Below are positions 44,785-53,246 of a DNA stretch of 64,000 nucleotides, piece by piece; position 1 is the first letter of the stretch; every line of letters begins with the position of its first letter. The notes beneath the pieces were generated by a model, which searched no databases, was not told the DNA's origin, and saw only the letters and a list, made by a program, of their open reading frames with translations. Position numbers and translations under genes: made by a program. Origin of the DNA: an uncultured Paracoccaceae bacterium (GTDB lineage Bacteria; Pseudomonadota; Alphaproteobacteria; Rhodobacterales; Rhodobacteraceae). Location of the stretch: the NCBI GenBank assembly GCA_947498415.1, contig CANMKB010000001.1, forward strand, positions 434,001 through 498,000. Direction: 5' to 3'.

Positions 44785-45770
44785 TCTGCGGCCTTACCAG
44801 CGTCTTTACCAACAGTCATAGGGTCAAGGTCGTAGTGCGTACCACAGAACTGACAGTCTGCTGTCACGCGGCCTTCAGGCGTTGTCATTTTTTCGATGTC
44901 GCGCGCTGAATAAATCGAAAGGCTCTGACGCACGCGCTCTTCAGAACAGGTACAGCCAAACTTTACGGCCTGGGCATCATAAACCCGTGGCGCTTCCTCG
45001 TGGAACAAGCGTACCAACAAATCGGCCGGTGTCACGGTTGGGCCAATCAACTCTAGCTCTTCGACTGAAGACAAAAGGATATTGGCGCGATTCCAATTCT
45101 CTTCTTCATTTTCTTCCAGCAAATCACTCGCTGTCAGCAGGCCATTTTCACCACTGCCACCTTCACCCGACGCATGTGGAGATGCCTTTGGCATATGCTG
45201 AAGCATAACCCCGCCCGCGCGCCAATGTTCACCGACACCCGGTTCTATCGATTTGCCAAATTTCAAGGCAAAGCGTGTTGGGAGCTGCTCGGATTGTGCA
45301 AAATAGCCCTCGGCTGAGGCGCTCAGCGAACCACCCGTCAGTGGCGCGATACCTTGGTAAGGCTTTGTGCCACCACCCTGGTCAATCAATACGGCGAAAT
45401 ACCCATTGCCCAATTGTTCAAAAGGCGATGCATCTGTCAGACGCTCTTCGTCAAAGCTGGCATAAGCGCGAATGCGGGCCGGTTCACCATCTTTGGTAGG
45501 GCCGTAATAATCTGTCGCGATCATGCGCACAGGACCATTGGTTTGCACTTGCAAGGAAAGCTTCCACCGCAGGTTAATCGTTTGGCCGATCAACGCTGTC
45601 AAAAGTGCCATCTCGGCCACCAAGGCCTCGACTGTCGCCGGGTAGTCGTGCTGTTTCAGAATACCATGCAGTACACCATCAAGACGCGCAACGCGTCCGC
45701 GAATGTCCGATTTATCCAGCTGAAACGGCAGAACGGTGTCGTCCCAGGCAATTTTGTTTCCGAGGGTCAT
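44781..45770 (-). CDS. hslO: Redox-regulated chaperone Hsp33
   Basis: 329 residues. Holdase activated by oxidation: the C-terminal zinc switch has CxC in FGCTCSEERV and CxxC in ADCQFCGTHY. Oxidation forms two disulfides, releases zinc and unfolds the linker to expose client sites. The N-terminal fold includes the IRGRVARLDGVLHGIL segment. A low-complexity insertion (HASGEGGSGENG) near residue 205 is slightly unusual. ATG 45770 follows AAGGAAAC. First gene of the operon with the nudix and cca genes. Confidence 0.96.
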   Translation of the reverse strand: MTLGNKIAWDDTVLPFQLDKSDIRGRVARLDGVLHGILKQHDYPATVEALVAEMALLTALIGQTINLRWKLSLQVQTNGPVRMIATDYYGPTKDGEPARIRAYASFDEERLTDASPFEQLGNGYFAVLIDQGGGTKPYQGIAPLTGGSLSASAEGYFAQSEQLPTRFALKFGKSIEPGVGEHWRAGGVMLQHMPKASPHASGEGGSGENGLLTASDLLEENEEENWNRANILLSSVEELELIGPTVTPADLLVRLFHEEAPRVYDAQAVKFGCTCSEERVRQSLSIYSARDIEKMTTPEGRVTADCQFCGTHYDLDPMTVGKDAGKAAE

Positions 45771-45849
45771 GGGGTTTCCTTACAGGCCTGAACTTGGCAT
45801 ACCGCGACTATATAGGTGCGGCAACATGAACGAAAAGGGCTGGTAACGC

Positions 45850-46293
45850 ATGATCAGACGGTTTGGAACCCCACCAGAGCCCGGACGGCGCTATAAACAC
45901 CGCGCTGGTGCATATGTGGTGCTGTTGCGTGGCGACGATATGCTGATCACACGCGAAGACAGCTCGGACACTTTGCCCGAACCAGAATTTCAGCTGCCGG
46001 GCGGTGGCATTGATCCGGGTGAGTCGCCTGTTATGGCCCTACATCGCGAAGTTTTAGAAGAAACCGGTTGGTCTATTTCAGCGCCCAAACGGTTGGGGGC
46101 ATTTCGTAGGTTTTGCTATATGCCTGACTATGATCTGTGGGCCGAAAAGCTTTGCACCATTTATGTCGCAAGCCCCGTTCGCCGCCTTGGTCCTCCTCTT
46201 GAAAAAGGGCACAGTGCTATTTGGATGCCACGCAGCCTCGCAAGCCAGGTGTTGGCCAACTCTGGTGATCGGCATTTCGCAGAAATCGCATAA
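45850..46293 (+). CDS. Nudix hydrolase, substrate unknown
   Basis: 147 residues. Nudix box at about 57-79 (GGGIDPGESPVMALHREVLEETGW). The rest (RYKHRAGAYVVLLRGDDMLITRE; YMPDYDLWAEKLCTIYVA) is unlike MutT or RppH, so the substrate is open. Divergent from hslO by 79 bases, and convergent with the response-regulator phosphatase gene with a 5-base gap. It is the third nudix gene in the window. Confidence 0.88.
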   Translation: MIRRFGTPPEPGRRYKHRAGAYVVLLRGDDMLITREDSSDTLPEPEFQLPGGGIDPGESPVMALHREVLEETGWSISAPKRLGAFRRFCYMPDYDLWAEKLCTIYVASPVRRLGPPLEKGHSAIWMPRSLASQVLANSGDRHFAEIA

Positions 46294-46298
46294 CCCCT

Positions 46299-47528
46299 TT
46301 AAGCGCCGCGATGCTCCCACAAGATTCCAGATACGTCGTCTGAAAGGGATTGGCCTGCATAATCTTTCAAATACCAGGCCAGACTCTCCAAATAGGTTTC
46401 TCCGGATAAATCGGATTGCTTTGAAAGAGCATCGAACAACTGCCTCTCTTCGATCATATTGCCCAGCGCATCCTGGCATTCGGTGACACCGTCCGAAACA
46501 AGCAGCAGTCGGTCCCCTTTTTCCAGCTGAATTTCAAATTGAAAATATCGCGCATCTGCTATCAGCCCGATGGGAACGCCCCCCGTTCCGATCTGTTCTA
46601 TCCCCGCGTGCCTACGATGAACCATCGGGTGCGGATGCCCCGCCTGTGCAATCACGGCATGCCCGGTTGCCATATCAAGGTCAGCAATCACCATGGTGAA
46701 ATATAGCTCGGTTTCCATTTCGGTTAGAAACATCTCATTCAAATCTGTAAGAACCTGCGCCGGTGGCACAGCCTGAAGCGCACCATTGCTCCCTCGGCGC
46801 AAAGCAACGTTTTGTTCAGGAACCGACGCAGACAGATACCCAGCCAAACGCGCCGTCATCAGCGCTGAACTGACGCCGTGGCCAGACACATCTATCGCAT
46901 ACAGGCCGATACGATTTTCGCTAATCGGAAAATATCCAACCAAATCTCCCCCGACATGGCCAGCCGAGTGCAGCATCATACTCAACGCCCCGGTGGGCCA
47001 TTCCAGATAGCGATCTTTGACCAACGATTGTTGAAGCTTTTTGGCCTCAAACAGGTCTTGATCCAACAAGTCATGCGCCTCTTGAAGAGCCTCTAGCGTC
47101 TCTCCAATCATCTTATTCTTTGCGGTTAATTCGCGCTGCATCCGCAAAATCCGCTCTCCAGCAGTGATGCGTGCCAAAAGTTCGGGCGTGTTTATTGGTT
47201 TTAAAAGGAAATCATCCGCGCCGACCTGAAGTCCGCGCACCACATGTTCCTTTTCCGTTTTTGCCGTAAGGAGGATGAAATAACTATACCCCTCTTCCGG
47301 CATGGCACGAAAAGCCTCGCAGAATTCCAGACCATTCATGCCCGGCATGATCCAGTCACTCAGCACAAGATCAGGGCGAGACTTTTTGCATATCTCAAGC
47401 GCTTCACGACCAGAGGCCGCCTCAGTCACCTCAAATCCATGATGCTCTAGCGTTAGCGAAATGATGCTGCGTTGGAGGGCGCTATCATCAACCAAAAGCA
47501 CCCGCTTGATAGAGGGAACGGCAGGCAT
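46299..47528 (-). CDS. Response regulator with PP2C (SpoIIE-type) phosphatase output
   Basis: 409 residues. A receiver domain (1-125) has D14/D15, the phospho-acceptor D58 in LVLSDWIMPG and LLTAKTEKE. A coiled linker (130-175) leads to a SpoIIE/PP2C phosphatase: GGDLVGYF, IDVSGHGVSSALMTARLAGYL, SDGVTECQDA and SDDVSGI supply the metal Asp residues. It resembles RsbU-type regulators that dephosphorylate an anti-sigma-antagonist in partner switching. No kinase, STAS or anti-sigma gene is adjacent. ATG 47528 is used; TTG 47555 is an alternative. Divergent from the HPt gene, the likely phosphodonor or sink. Confidence 0.92.
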   Translation of the reverse strand: MPAVPSIKRVLLVDDSALQRSIISLTLEHHGFEVTEAASGREALEICKKSRPDLVLSDWIMPGMNGLEFCEAFRAMPEEGYSYFILLTAKTEKEHVVRGLQVGADDFLLKPINTPELLARITAGERILRMQRELTAKNKMIGETLEALQEAHDLLDQDLFEAKKLQQSLVKDRYLEWPTGALSMMLHSAGHVGGDLVGYFPISENRIGLYAIDVSGHGVSSALMTARLAGYLSASVPEQNVALRRGSNGALQAVPPAQVLTDLNEMFLTEMETELYFTMVIADLDMATGHAVIAQAGHPHPMVHRRHAGIEQIGTGGVPIGLIADARYFQFEIQLEKGDRLLLVSDGVTECQDALGNMIEERQLFDALSKQSDLSGETYLESLAWYLKDYAGQSLSDDVSGILWEHRGA

Positions 47529-47687
47529 TGATTGATGTGCAGCAGGCCTGATCAAAAGATATCCATCGCATTTTTTAGGTCATCAGTTTGGTGCACAGAT
47601 GTTTAGATATCCTGAATTTGTACAATTCAAACGATTGGAAACACTTCATTAAGACCTTACGCATACCCCTCTCCTACGGAGGCGCAT

Positions 47688-48020
47688 ATGATTGAATGGT
47701 CGCGAATTGACGAGCTTAGAAATATGGTTGGTGATCGCCGGTTTGGCGACATAACACGGCTCTTTTTTCATGAAATAGAGACTGAATTGGCAGGTCTGCG
47801 CAACGGAATGGTTGATGGCACGTTGCGCCAACATCTTCATTCCCTCAAGGGCGGTGCGGCAAGTTTGGGCTTTCAAGAACTGTCAAAGCGATGTGAGGCG
47901 GCGGAACTTGCAGCCTCGCAAAATCAGCTTGAGGATGCTGACCTAAAAGTCATCACTCAAACTTACCAAAAATCACGCGTCATTTTTGAACAAGGGCTCC
48001 AGCAAAGATTGTCCGCGTAA
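47688..48020 (+). CDS. Stand-alone HPt phosphotransfer protein
   Basis: 110 residues, all predicted helical. The HPt signature HSLKGGAASLGF places the phospho-His at H51. Such proteins relay phosphate between a hybrid kinase and a receiver. ATG 47688 follows a good GGAGGCGCAT ribosome site. It is divergent from a receiver-PP2C gene, the obvious partner. No histidine kinase gene is nearby, so the input is encoded elsewhere. Confidence 0.9.
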   Translation: MIEWSRIDELRNMVGDRRFGDITRLFFHEIETELAGLRNGMVDGTLRQHLHSLKGGAASLGFQELSKRCEAAELAASQNQLEDADLKVITQTYQKSRVIFEQGLQQRLSA

Positions 48021-48022
48021 AA

Positions 48023-49261
48023 TCAGATCAAGAATTGCGCCAACATTTCATCTTGTGTGATGTCTGTATAAGTCATCCCAGTACCATCAAGTCGTTCAAA
48101 AAAAGTTTTAAAGTTTTCCGGCTTTTTCGTTTCAATACCTATTAAGACAGATCCAAAATTTCGTGCGGATTTCTTTAGGTATTCAAAGCGCGCGATATCG
48201 TCTTCTGGGCCCAGAATGCTTAGAAACTCTTTCAACGCGCCAGGGCGCTGCGGCAGCCGAAGAATAAAGTATTTCTTCACACCCGAATATCGCTGCGCAC
48301 GCTCTTTCACCTCAGGCAAACGCTCAAAGTCAAAATTCCCGCCAGATGTCACACAAACCACAGTTTTACCTTTGATCTGGTCCGCCACATCTTCCAATGC
48401 ATCAATCGCCAGGGCGCCAGCGGGCTCTAACACAATGCCCTCGACATTCAGCATTTCTAGAATCGTGGTGCAAATACGATCTTCCGGCGCCGCGATGACA
48501 TCCTCGGGTTTAATGTGCGCCAGTCGGGCAAAGGTTTTGACTCCAATACGCGCAACAGCTGCGCCATCCACAAATCCATCAACCTGCTCTAACGTATCTG
48601 GCGCCCCGGCTTTCAGGGCAGCCGTCAGGCTTGCCCCGCCAGCAGGTTCAACCAACGTAAATTGAATTTCGTCCCCGAAAAAACTCGTCACACCCGCCGA
48701 CAAACCACCGCCACCCACAGGCAAAACCACCCGATCCGGCGCCCGGCCAAGCTGGGTCAAAAGTTCTGCGGCAACAGACGCCTGCCCTTCGATCACATCT
48801 TCATCGTCAAATGGCGACAAAAAGGTGCCATTGGCTTTGATGCAATAGTCCTGCGCTGCGGCCAAAGTATCGTCAAAGTAGTCACCCACCAATCGCACTT
48901 CGATAGAGCCTTCGCCAAAGACTTTAGTTTTGAAAATCTTTTGCTGAGGTGTCGTAACCGGCATAAAGATCACACCTTTGACACCAAAGTGCTTGCACAT
49001 ATAGGCCACGCCCTGCGCGTGATTTCCAGCTGATGCGCAGACAAAAAGATCTTTAGACACGTCAGCGGCTAAAACCTTACGCATCGCATTAAATGCCCCA
49101 CGCAATTTGTAACTGCGTACAGGGGTCAAATCTTCGCGCTTAAGGTAAATGTCAGCCCCATACCGCAACGACAAATGAGCATTGCGCTGCAATGGGGTCG
49201 CTTCGAAAACGCTGCGCATGGCAGCTTCGGCGGTACGGGCAAGGGTGCGAAATTCGGTCAT
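48023..49261 (-). CDS. ilvA: Threonine ammonia-lyase
   Basis: 412 residues. PLP enzyme converting threonine to 2-oxobutyrate, the first step to isoleucine. PLP lysine is K52 in VRSYKLRGAF; the glycine loop is LPVGGGGLSAG; C-terminal regulatory part (about 325-412, YFILRLPQRPGALKEFLS) is one ACT-like domain, as in the shorter IlvA form. Convergent with the HPt gene, two bases between stops. ATG 49261 fits the family; no strong ribosome site. Confidence 0.95.
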   Translation of the reverse strand: MTEFRTLARTAEAAMRSVFEATPLQRNAHLSLRYGADIYLKREDLTPVRSYKLRGAFNAMRKVLAADVSKDLFVCASAGNHAQGVAYMCKHFGVKGVIFMPVTTPQQKIFKTKVFGEGSIEVRLVGDYFDDTLAAAQDYCIKANGTFLSPFDDEDVIEGQASVAAELLTQLGRAPDRVVLPVGGGGLSAGVTSFFGDEIQFTLVEPAGGASLTAALKAGAPDTLEQVDGFVDGAAVARIGVKTFARLAHIKPEDVIAAPEDRICTTILEMLNVEGIVLEPAGALAIDALEDVADQIKGKTVVCVTSGGNFDFERLPEVKERAQRYSGVKKYFILRLPQRPGALKEFLSILGPEDDIARFEYLKKSARNFGSVLIGIETKKPENFKTFFERLDGTGMTYTDITQDEMLAQFLI

Positions 49262-49331
49262 GAGAACGTTCGTGCCGCAGGCCCCAGCCAATGGCAAGGG
49301 CCGACGGGAAAGAATACAATGGGATACTGTA

Positions 49332-50057
49332 TTAGAGCGTACGCTCTTCAACGACGACGCCATAGATCGAAGTAAGCACACTAATTCCCAACATTATGCT
49401 AAACCAGTTCACAACAACCGAAAGAAATACACCGATAGGTCCTAGTTGACCTGCAATCATGCCTAAAACAAAGTTCAGTACACCAACAAAAACCAAGTGA
49501 GATATCGTCAGCGCAAAGATCGCACCGGCAAAATCTTCGCTATGCTCCCAAGCTTGCGCAAAGGACATTTTTTGCCCCAAAGCAGCCGCAGGCAATATCG
49601 GAGACAACAAGTAGAACGTCCAAGACATCAGCAATGTTAGTATTAATGTAGACGCAACAGCCAATAAAGGCACACCAACAGCTGAGGCAATCGCGCTTGT
49701 CACAAAAGCAGCAAATAGCATCGCAAGTCCGAGCACCAACGCAATCAGCACCCCACGCCAAAAGTACGGCCAGATTTGTAAGTGAAAAGTAGGAACCAAT
49801 CCGCTAGGAACTTCCTCAAGTAAAACATATCGATGCCAGGAAACCGCGGTCCAAAGCGTTCCTATTGCAAATATCAGCCCCCATACAGCAATCTTAGTAA
49901 ATAGATCTGAGAATCCGACAACCGATCCTACGGTCGCATTTTCAAAGATGAATAAACTCAGGATCATCGGAACTGTCATCGGTACCGAAATTCGGACCGC
50001 ATCCATCCAATTTCTCAATATTAGACTCAAAGAATGAATAAATAACTTAAAGCCCAT
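49332..50057 (-). CDS. Integral membrane protein, unknown function
   Basis: 241 residues, about six hydrophobic helices (near residues 28-45, 57-77, 103-130, 135-160, 175-200 and 212-235). N-terminal KLFIHSLSLILRNWMDAVRIS and a WHRYVLLEEVPSG loop recall small YIP1/DUF-type membrane proteins, but I cannot name a family. Start ATG 50057 follows GGGGGC; TTG 50081 would add eight residues. It is visibly less GC-rich than its neighbours. Divergent from argG; ends 70 bases before the ilvA start. Confidence 0.7.
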   Translation of the reverse strand: MGFKLFIHSLSLILRNWMDAVRISVPMTVPMILSLFIFENATVGSVVGFSDLFTKIAVWGLIFAIGTLWTAVSWHRYVLLEEVPSGLVPTFHLQIWPYFWRGVLIALVLGLAMLFAAFVTSAIASAVGVPLLAVASTLILTLLMSWTFYLLSPILPAAALGQKMSFAQAWEHSEDFAGAIFALTISHLVFVGVLNFVLGMIAGQLGPIGVFLSVVVNWFSIMLGISVLTSIYGVVVEERTL

Positions 50058-50196
50058 AAAAGCCCCCAATTTCGCAATCAATTGCGAGGGTAATCAGCTT
50101 TTTTGGCACTCAGATCAAGTCGCATGACCCTCACCGCTTGCCCCAGCACACAAAAAGCGATATCGGCCCATCGTTGCCCGTCTGAAGGAAAATGAA

Positions 50197-51426
50197 ATGT
50201 CCGCGCCCAAGAAAGTTGTTCTGGCCTATTCCGGTGGCCTTGATACCTCGATCATCCTGAAATGGCTGCAAACCGAATACGGTTGCGAAGTCGTTACCTT
50301 TACCGCTGACCTTGGTCAGGGCGAAGAGCTAGAGCCTGCTCGCAAAAAGGCAGAGCTGCTGGGGATTGATCCAAGTAACATCTACATCGAAGATCTGCGT
50401 GAGGAATTCGTGCGAGACTTCGTTTTCCCAATGTTCCGCGCAAATGCGGTGTACGAAGGTCTGTACCTGCTCGGCACATCCATCGCGCGTCCGCTGATCT
50501 CCAAGCGTTTGATTGAAATCGCCGAAGCCACTGGTGCTGACGCGGTGTCTCACGGTGCAACCGGCAAAGGCAACGACCAGGTTCGTTTTGAGCTGGCCGC
50601 TTATGCGCTGAACCCAGACATCGCCGTGATCGCACCTTGGCGTGAATGGGATTTGGGCAGCCGGACCAAGCTGATCGAATTTGCTGAAAAGCATCAGATC
50701 CCAATCGCGAAAGACAAACGCGGTGAAGCACCTTTCTCTGTTGATGCCAACCTGCTCCACACCTCTTCCGAAGGTAAAGTTCTGGAAGACCCAGCAGAAG
50801 ACGCACCAGAATACGTCTACCAGCGGACAGTGAGCCCAGAAGAGGCGCCTGACACCCCTGAATTCATCGAAGTCGGCTTTGAAAAAGGTGATCCAGTTTC
50901 CATCAACGGTGTCGAGATGTCTCCGGCGACTGTGTTGACCGAGCTGAACGAATATGGCCGCAAGCATGGCGTTGGCCGTCTTGATCTGGTCGAAGGCCGT
51001 TATGTTGGCATGAAATCCCGCGGTATTTACGAAACACCGGGCGGGACCATCATGCTAGAGGCGCACCGTGGCATCGAATCCATCACCATGGACCGTGGCG
51101 CGATGCACCTGAAAGACGAACTTATGCCGAAATACGCAGAGCTGATCTATAACGGGTACTGGTATTCCCCAGAGCGCGAAATGCTGCAGGCCGCGATTGA
51201 CGCAAGCCAAGAGCATGTGACAGGGACCGTTCGCCTGAAGCTGTACAAAGGCCACGTGCGCACGGTTGGCCGCTGGTCTGATCACTCTTTGTACTCCGAA
51301 GAGCACGTGACCTTTGAAGAAGACATGGGCGCATATGATCAAACAGATGCGGCGGGCTTTATTCAGCTGAACGCACTGCGGCTGAAACTGATCGCGATGC
51401 GTAACAAGCGCGTAGCAAACAAGTAA
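50197..51426 (+). CDS. argG: Argininosuccinate synthase
   Basis: 409 residues. Joins citrulline and aspartate using ATP in arginine synthesis. N-type ATP pyrophosphatase motif [15 protein letters not shown] (residues 10-24), [13 protein letters not shown], and the [10 protein letters not shown] tail are all present. ATG 50197 follows AAGGAAAAT. Single-gene transcript, ending in a strong terminator. Confidence 0.99.
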   Translation: MSAPKKVVLAYSGGLDTSIILKWLQTEYGCEVVTFTADLGQGEELEPARKKAELLGIDPSNIYIEDLREEFVRDFVFPMFRANAVYEGLYLLGTSIARPLISKRLIEIAEATGADAVSHGATGKGNDQVRFELAAYALNPDIAVIAPWREWDLGSRTKLIEFAEKHQIPIAKDKRGEAPFSVDANLLHTSSEGKVLEDPAEDAPEYVYQRTVSPEEAPDTPEFIEVGFEKGDPVSINGVEMSPATVLTELNEYGRKHGVGRLDLVEGRYVGMKSRGIYETPGGTIMLEAHRGIESITMDRGAMHLKDELMPKYAELIYNGYWYSPEREMLQAAIDASQEHVTGTVRLKLYKGHVRTVGRWSDHSLYSEEHVTFEEDMGAYDQTDAAGFIQLNALRLKLIAMRNKRVANK

Positions 51427-51447
51427 TCTCACATTGATTTAGATGTG

Positions 51448-51478
51448 AAAGGGCCTGCCATTTTGGCGGGCCCTTTTT
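51448..51478 (+). terminator. Intrinsic terminator after argG
   Basis: Twelve-pair stem (51448-51459 with 51465-51476, one G-U), five-base ATTTT loop, ending in five T. It lies 22 bases beyond the argG stop. Confidence 0.88.
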
Positions 51479-51546
51479 ATTTACTTACTTTACATAAACA
51501 AATTTTAATTCTCGCGCGGTTTCACCAACGCGTGACCTAACGCGCC

Positions 51547-51562
51547 CGTGACTTGAGTCACG
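51547..51562. promoter_or_regulatory. Inverted repeat upstream of msrA
   Basis: CGTGACT-TG-AGTCACG, a perfect 7-base inverted repeat with a 2-base centre, 44 bases before the msrA ATG. Size and symmetry suit a dimeric regulator operator. No regulator is identified. Confidence 0.35.
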
Positions 51563-51606
51563 CAGCACCACCGTGCAACCTTCCGGCAACTCTTGGAGGA
51601 CAGGAC

Positions 51607-52269
51607 ATGCGAAACGCTACGAATTTTAAGATAACCCTATTGGGCGCCCTCATCGCGGTCGGCGCCGCCCTATCGGGTACAAATGCGCAGGCTGGAACAG
51701 AAAAGCTTGTTGTGGCAGGCGGTTGTTTTTGGTGCGTGGAAAGCGACTTTGAAAGCGTCACTGGTGTGAAAGAGGCCGTCTCTGGTTATACCGGAGGCTC
51801 GACCGCAAACCCAACTTACAAACAAGTGGGTAGCGGTGGTACGGGCCACTACGAAGCCGTGGAAATCACATTTGACAACAGCAAGGTCTCAAGAGACCAG
51901 CTGCTAAACTTGTTCTTTAGGTCTGTTGATCCGACTGACGCAGGCGGACAATTCTGCGACCGTGGCGAAAGTTATCGGACTGCGGTGTTCTACAAAAACA
52001 ATGCCCAAAAAGCGGCCGCAGAAGCCGCAAAAGCGAGTGCGCAGTCTGACCTTGGGAAAAAAGTTGTCACGCCAATTTTGCCCGCTGCCAAATTCTACAA
52101 AGCCGAAGATTACCATCAGGATTACTACAAAGGCAGCAAAGTGGTTCTGACCCGCTTTGGCCCAAAACGCCAGTCAGAGGCGTACAAACGTTATCGCACG
52201 GCCTGTGGTCGCGACAAAACGGTTAAGGCTTTGTGGGGCAGCGATGCACCCTTTGCCAACAAATACTAA
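51607..52269 (+). CDS. msrA: Exported peptide methionine-S-sulfoxide reductase MsrA
   Basis: 220 residues. It reduces methionine S-sulfoxide in proteins. The active-site motif GGCFWCVE has the catalytic C40. GTGHYEAVEI and YHQDYY follow, as in MsrA. Unlike cytoplasmic MsrA it carries a signal peptide (about residues 1-29, ending AQA), so repair would occur in the periplasm. A C-terminal Cys (RTACGRD) may resolve the disulfide. ATG 51607 follows TTGGAGGACAGGAC. Confidence 0.94.
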   Translation: MRNATNFKITLLGALIAVGAALSGTNAQAGTEKLVVAGGCFWCVESDFESVTGVKEAVSGYTGGSTANPTYKQVGSGGTGHYEAVEITFDNSKVSRDQLLNLFFRSVDPTDAGGQFCDRGESYRTAVFYKNNAQKAAAEAAKASAQSDLGKKVVTPILPAAKFYKAEDYHQDYYKGSKVVLTRFGPKRQSEAYKRYRTACGRDKTVKALWGSDAPFANKY

Positions 52270-52294
52270 TTGAATGAACTTGAGATAGGCTGCG

Positions 52295-53170
52295 CTAGAA
52301 CCGTGCAGCCTGTACTTCCTTTAAATCTGGGATCACATCAGCAGTGCCCATGCGCATGACCATCAGCGCCCCAGCGCGCATCGCCAATGTAATGGCCTGC
52401 TCCATCGGCAAACCGCGATCTTTGGCAGAGAGCAGATAACCGGTAAATGTATCCCCTGCCCCGGTCGTGTCGACGACAGGGACGGAATGCGCCGGAAAAT
52501 CGCGGCTTGTGCCTTTGGTGGTATGTATCCAACGGCAGCCTTTGGCCCCGAGCGTGATGACCACATCAGCCACTGGCAACTCATCAACTGGAACGCCCAG
52601 CGCCTGTGTCAACTGCTCTGCCTCCACTTCGTTCAGGATGAGAAAATCCAAAAGTGGCAGTATTTCTTTGACTGCTGCAGCGTCAAACGGTGCTGCGGCA
52701 TAGGCAACATACATCGCAAGGTCGCGGCCCATCTTGGCTGCATACACCTGATTGTTTGTCTCGTTTTGGATCAGGAGCGTATCACCATGCGCACTTTCAC
52801 TTAGTGCTTTGCCGATCATGTTTTCAGAGATCGCTTTGTTGGCACCGGAGTACAAAACGATCGCGTTTTCTCCTTCGGAATCCACATTGATGATCGCATG
52901 GCCGGTATCGATATTATCAAACACGGCGATGTGCCGTGTATCTACACCATACTCCAAAAGCCGTTGACGGGCCCATGCACCGTCTGAACCAATTGCACCT
53001 ATATGAGAAACCAGCGAAGCGGCCCGAGAGGCTGCGACCGACATATTGGCACCCTTACCACCAAGCCCCTTATTCATGTTTTTGGCGGCTAGCGTTTCAC
53101 CAGGGCCCGGCAGATGCGGGACCTGATAAAACAGATCAGCATTAATCGATCCTAAGTTGTAGATAGCCAT
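52295..53170 (-). CDS. rbsK: Ribokinase (PfkB family)
   Basis: 291 residues. PfkB-type sugar kinase: LGSINADLFYQV at the N-terminus, GGKGANMSVAASR, and the catalytic DTTGAGDTFTGYLLS with the Asp base near residue 245. Ribokinase is the best match, but another sugar or nucleoside kinase is possible. No ribose transporter, RbsD or LacI gene is nearby. Separated from upstream maeB by a 76-base gap containing a 63-base inverted repeat. Confidence 0.88.
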   Translation of the reverse strand: MAIYNLGSINADLFYQVPHLPGPGETLAAKNMNKGLGGKGANMSVAASRAASLVSHIGAIGSDGAWARQRLLEYGVDTRHIAVFDNIDTGHAIINVDSEGENAIVLYSGANKAISENMIGKALSESAHGDTLLIQNETNNQVYAAKMGRDLAMYVAYAAAPFDAAAVKEILPLLDFLILNEVEAEQLTQALGVPVDELPVADVVITLGAKGCRWIHTTKGTSRDFPAHSVPVVDTTGAGDTFTGYLLSAKDRGLPMEQAITLAMRAGALMVMRMGTADVIPDLKEVQAARF

Positions 53171-53177
53171 AAACGCC

Positions 53178-53240
53178 TCAACTAAAAAGAAAAATGATAC
53201 AATAGGTCTCTTTATGGTATCTTACATTTTTTAGCTGAGG
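53178..53240. repeat. 63-base AT-rich imperfect inverted repeat between maeB and rbsK
   Basis: Outer arms CTCAACTAAAAA (53178-53189) and TTTTTAGCTGAG (53229-53240) pair with one non-Watson-Crick position (G-U on the minus strand). Inner arms around GATAC/GTATC extend the hairpin, leaving a short apical loop. It may end maeB transcription, process the maeB-rbsK mRNA or be a small mobile-derived repeat. Confidence 0.6.
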
Positions 53241-53246
53241 TCTATC

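Noticed and set aside
52287..52311. AGGCTGC/GCAGCCT hairpin between msrA and rbsK
   Set aside because: No T run on either strand and the arm overlaps the rbsK stop; could be chance.
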